Source: Penium margaritaceum (Eukaryota > Streptophyta > Zygnematophyceae > Desmidiales > Peniaceae). Taken from it: a stretch of DNA of 40,497 nt. A model generated the notes under the pieces. The model was not told the DNA's origin. It made no database searches and saw only the letters and a program-made list of their open reading frames with translations. Where the stretch lies: assembly GCA_023375785.1 (NCBI GenBank), contig SZWC01000523.1, positions 339,503 to 379,999 of the forward strand. The letters run 5' to 3'. Shown here in pieces: positions 39,006 to 40,497 of this stretch. Made by a program: the position numbers and the translations under genes. Each line of letters starts with the position of its first letter. Within the stretch, counting starts at the first letter, position 1.

Positions 39006-40497
39006 CTCACCCACAAGAAAGATGTGGCCGATGCGACTATGTGCGTCTATGTCATGAGCCCAATCACTATCAGTGTACCCATAAACAACAACAAAAGGTT
39101 GCTACCTATAGCACAGCCCTACTCATGCGGTGGATAGTTTGTAGCGGACGACACGCACTACTATCTCAAGATGCCTCCGGCGAGGCTACTGAGAGAACTG
39201 AGCAAGAAAGTTGACCAAGAAGGCCACGTCCATCTGAGTGGTGGTGCAAGATACATCAGGGACCCAATCACACTAAGGTAATTGGTGACATTGACAGGCC
39301 CTCCCAACTGAAATGTGTCAAGTGACTTCAGCATACGGTAACCAACTGGAGTCATTGGTGTGGATGTAGTGGGAGTGTCAGCCAGCAAGGAGGCAAAGCA
39401 CTCCCCCATGCTGCGGATGTAGGCAACAAGGTGTACGTGCAAAGTACGGCGCTGAAAATCACGCTCAAGCTCCATGCCAAGGAACACTCGAGCGGGACCC
39501 AGGTCTTTCATCTTGTAGGTGGAATATAGGAGAGTCTTCACCGACTGCACTGTCGCAAGACTGGGTGACGTAATGAGAAGATCATCCACATAGACTTGGA
39601 TGGCCACTAAGGGCTGCGAGGGTGAACTAAAGAAGAGTGCTAGGTCAATAGTGCTATGACAGTATCCTCCTCTCTCGAGAGTGGAGGAGATCTCCTGAAT
39701 CTAACACCAAGACGAGCGCTTGAGCCCGTAAAGGGCCTTGCACAACCGCCAGATCTTGCTCGTGCCATCAGTGAAGCCTGGGGACTGTACTGTGTAGATC
39801 TCCTCCTCCTATTGTCCGTGTAAGAATGCATTGTTGACATCCATCTGCTCCAGTTCACAATCGTGTTAAGCGACTAGACTCGGGAGACCTATGGCCATGG
39901 TGTATCGTCTGACTGGGACAAATGTCTCAGCAAAGCCGATGCCTAGAACGTGGGAGAATTCCATGGCGGTAAGGCGGGCCTTATACCTGTCGATCGTGTC
40001 ATCAAGTCTCAGCTTGCCCCGAAGAACCCAGCAACCAAAACGGCCTTGCGACTTGGTGGGCGACCGACAAGCTCAAAGACCTCATGTTCCTTGAGGACGG
40101 TGAGCTCCTCATACATAGCCTTTTCTTAGAGGTCAGCGCCAGTTGCCTCCCTCGCCTGAAGTACAGTAGTATGCTTTGGTGGAAGTGGGAGAAGTCCACT
40201 CGCTGCAAAAAAGGCAGTGACGTAGAACGCAACAGGAGCCTTAAAGGAACTTTGAAACTTGTGAGCTACGAGTGCATATCCCACAGCCAAGTTGGGTTGG
40301 ACCACGATGATAGCAAGTCCGAGTGCATCCAGCCCAGTAGGTTTGGCAACGGAGTCAGCTATAGCGGAGGATGCACTAGGACGAGTGTGATGCTGGGAAG
40401 GCTAGATGGACTATGAGGCAGAATGCAGCGGAAGGGAGCGGAGTCTTCCTCCGTGTGTGTACAGCTCTGGCCCGACTGGAGGGGCATCAGCAATAGG
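39006..40497 (-). pseudogene. Element D reverse transcriptase and N-terminal RNase H
   Basis: RT enters as MYEELTVLKEHEVFELVGRP (about 40040-40115), RYKARLTAMEFSHVLGIGFA, then LVA, TAA (elements E and others have Gln), HDCELEQMDVNNAFLHG, KALYGLKRSSW. The intact catalytic box is IQVYVDDLLITSPS (about 39560-39605), followed by VKTLLYSTYKMKDLGPARVF. RNase H begins DWAHDIDAHSRIGHIFLVG and is cut at 39010 by element C. The window ends within the integrase-RT linker. Frames are broken at several points. Confidence 0.85.

Overview
The window is eukaryotic and consists almost entirely of transposable elements. I find no convincing host gene. Ty1/copia polyproteins whose domains run Gag, zinc knuckle, protease (PR), integrase (IN), reverse transcriptase (RT), RNase H (RH), primer sites matching plant-type initiator tRNA, and purine tracts of the plant copia kind ('gggggag' followed by TGTTG) point to a large repeat-rich genome of the green lineage, such as a charophyte alga or land plant. 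The species is not proven. Runs of N and exact duplications beside them show a draft short-read scaffold.

Layout. (1) 1-5573: copia element A on the minus strand, young (the two LTRs differ at about 5 of 512 aligned bases), inserted in the integrase of element B. (2) 5574-9209: 5' half of copia element B (minus), with a 783-codon open Gag-PR-IN frame, primer site and LTR. (3) 9471-15383: LTR element G (plus), with primer site but no recognisable pol. It carries a CAG-rich tract, a tandem coiled-coil-repeat protein and a nested 165-bp hairpin element. (4) 15384-16890: a second G-like gag fragment, then unassigned sequence. (5) 16890-20443: decayed copia element E (minus), interrupted by a 451-bp TA-flanked element and an assembly gap. 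(6) 20444-about 30440: decayed copia element F (minus), a relative of B, split in its gag by a complete 5,192-bp hAT transposon (23829-29020) with perfect 8-bp target duplications. (7) 30440-31200: unassigned. (8) about 31200-40497: copia element D (minus), whose RNase H gene is split by a full-length copia element C (33334-39005).

The region is therefore a nest of insertions: A in B, the 165-bp element in G, the TA-flanked element in E, hAT in F, and C in D. For C in D and for the TA element in E, counting the target duplication once brings the host reading frame back into register, which confirms the boundaries.

The most unusual signals are: a chain of at least twelve unrelated, mostly perfect palindromes upstream of the hAT transposase; a hAT intron built of satellite-like tandem arrays, part of which is copied again downstream of the gene; premature stop codons in A and C that are TAG at positions where sibling elements encode glutamine; an internal initiator-tRNA (half-tRNA) primer site in C beside 3'-end tRNA primer sites in B and G; and the coiled-coil-repeat protein of G.
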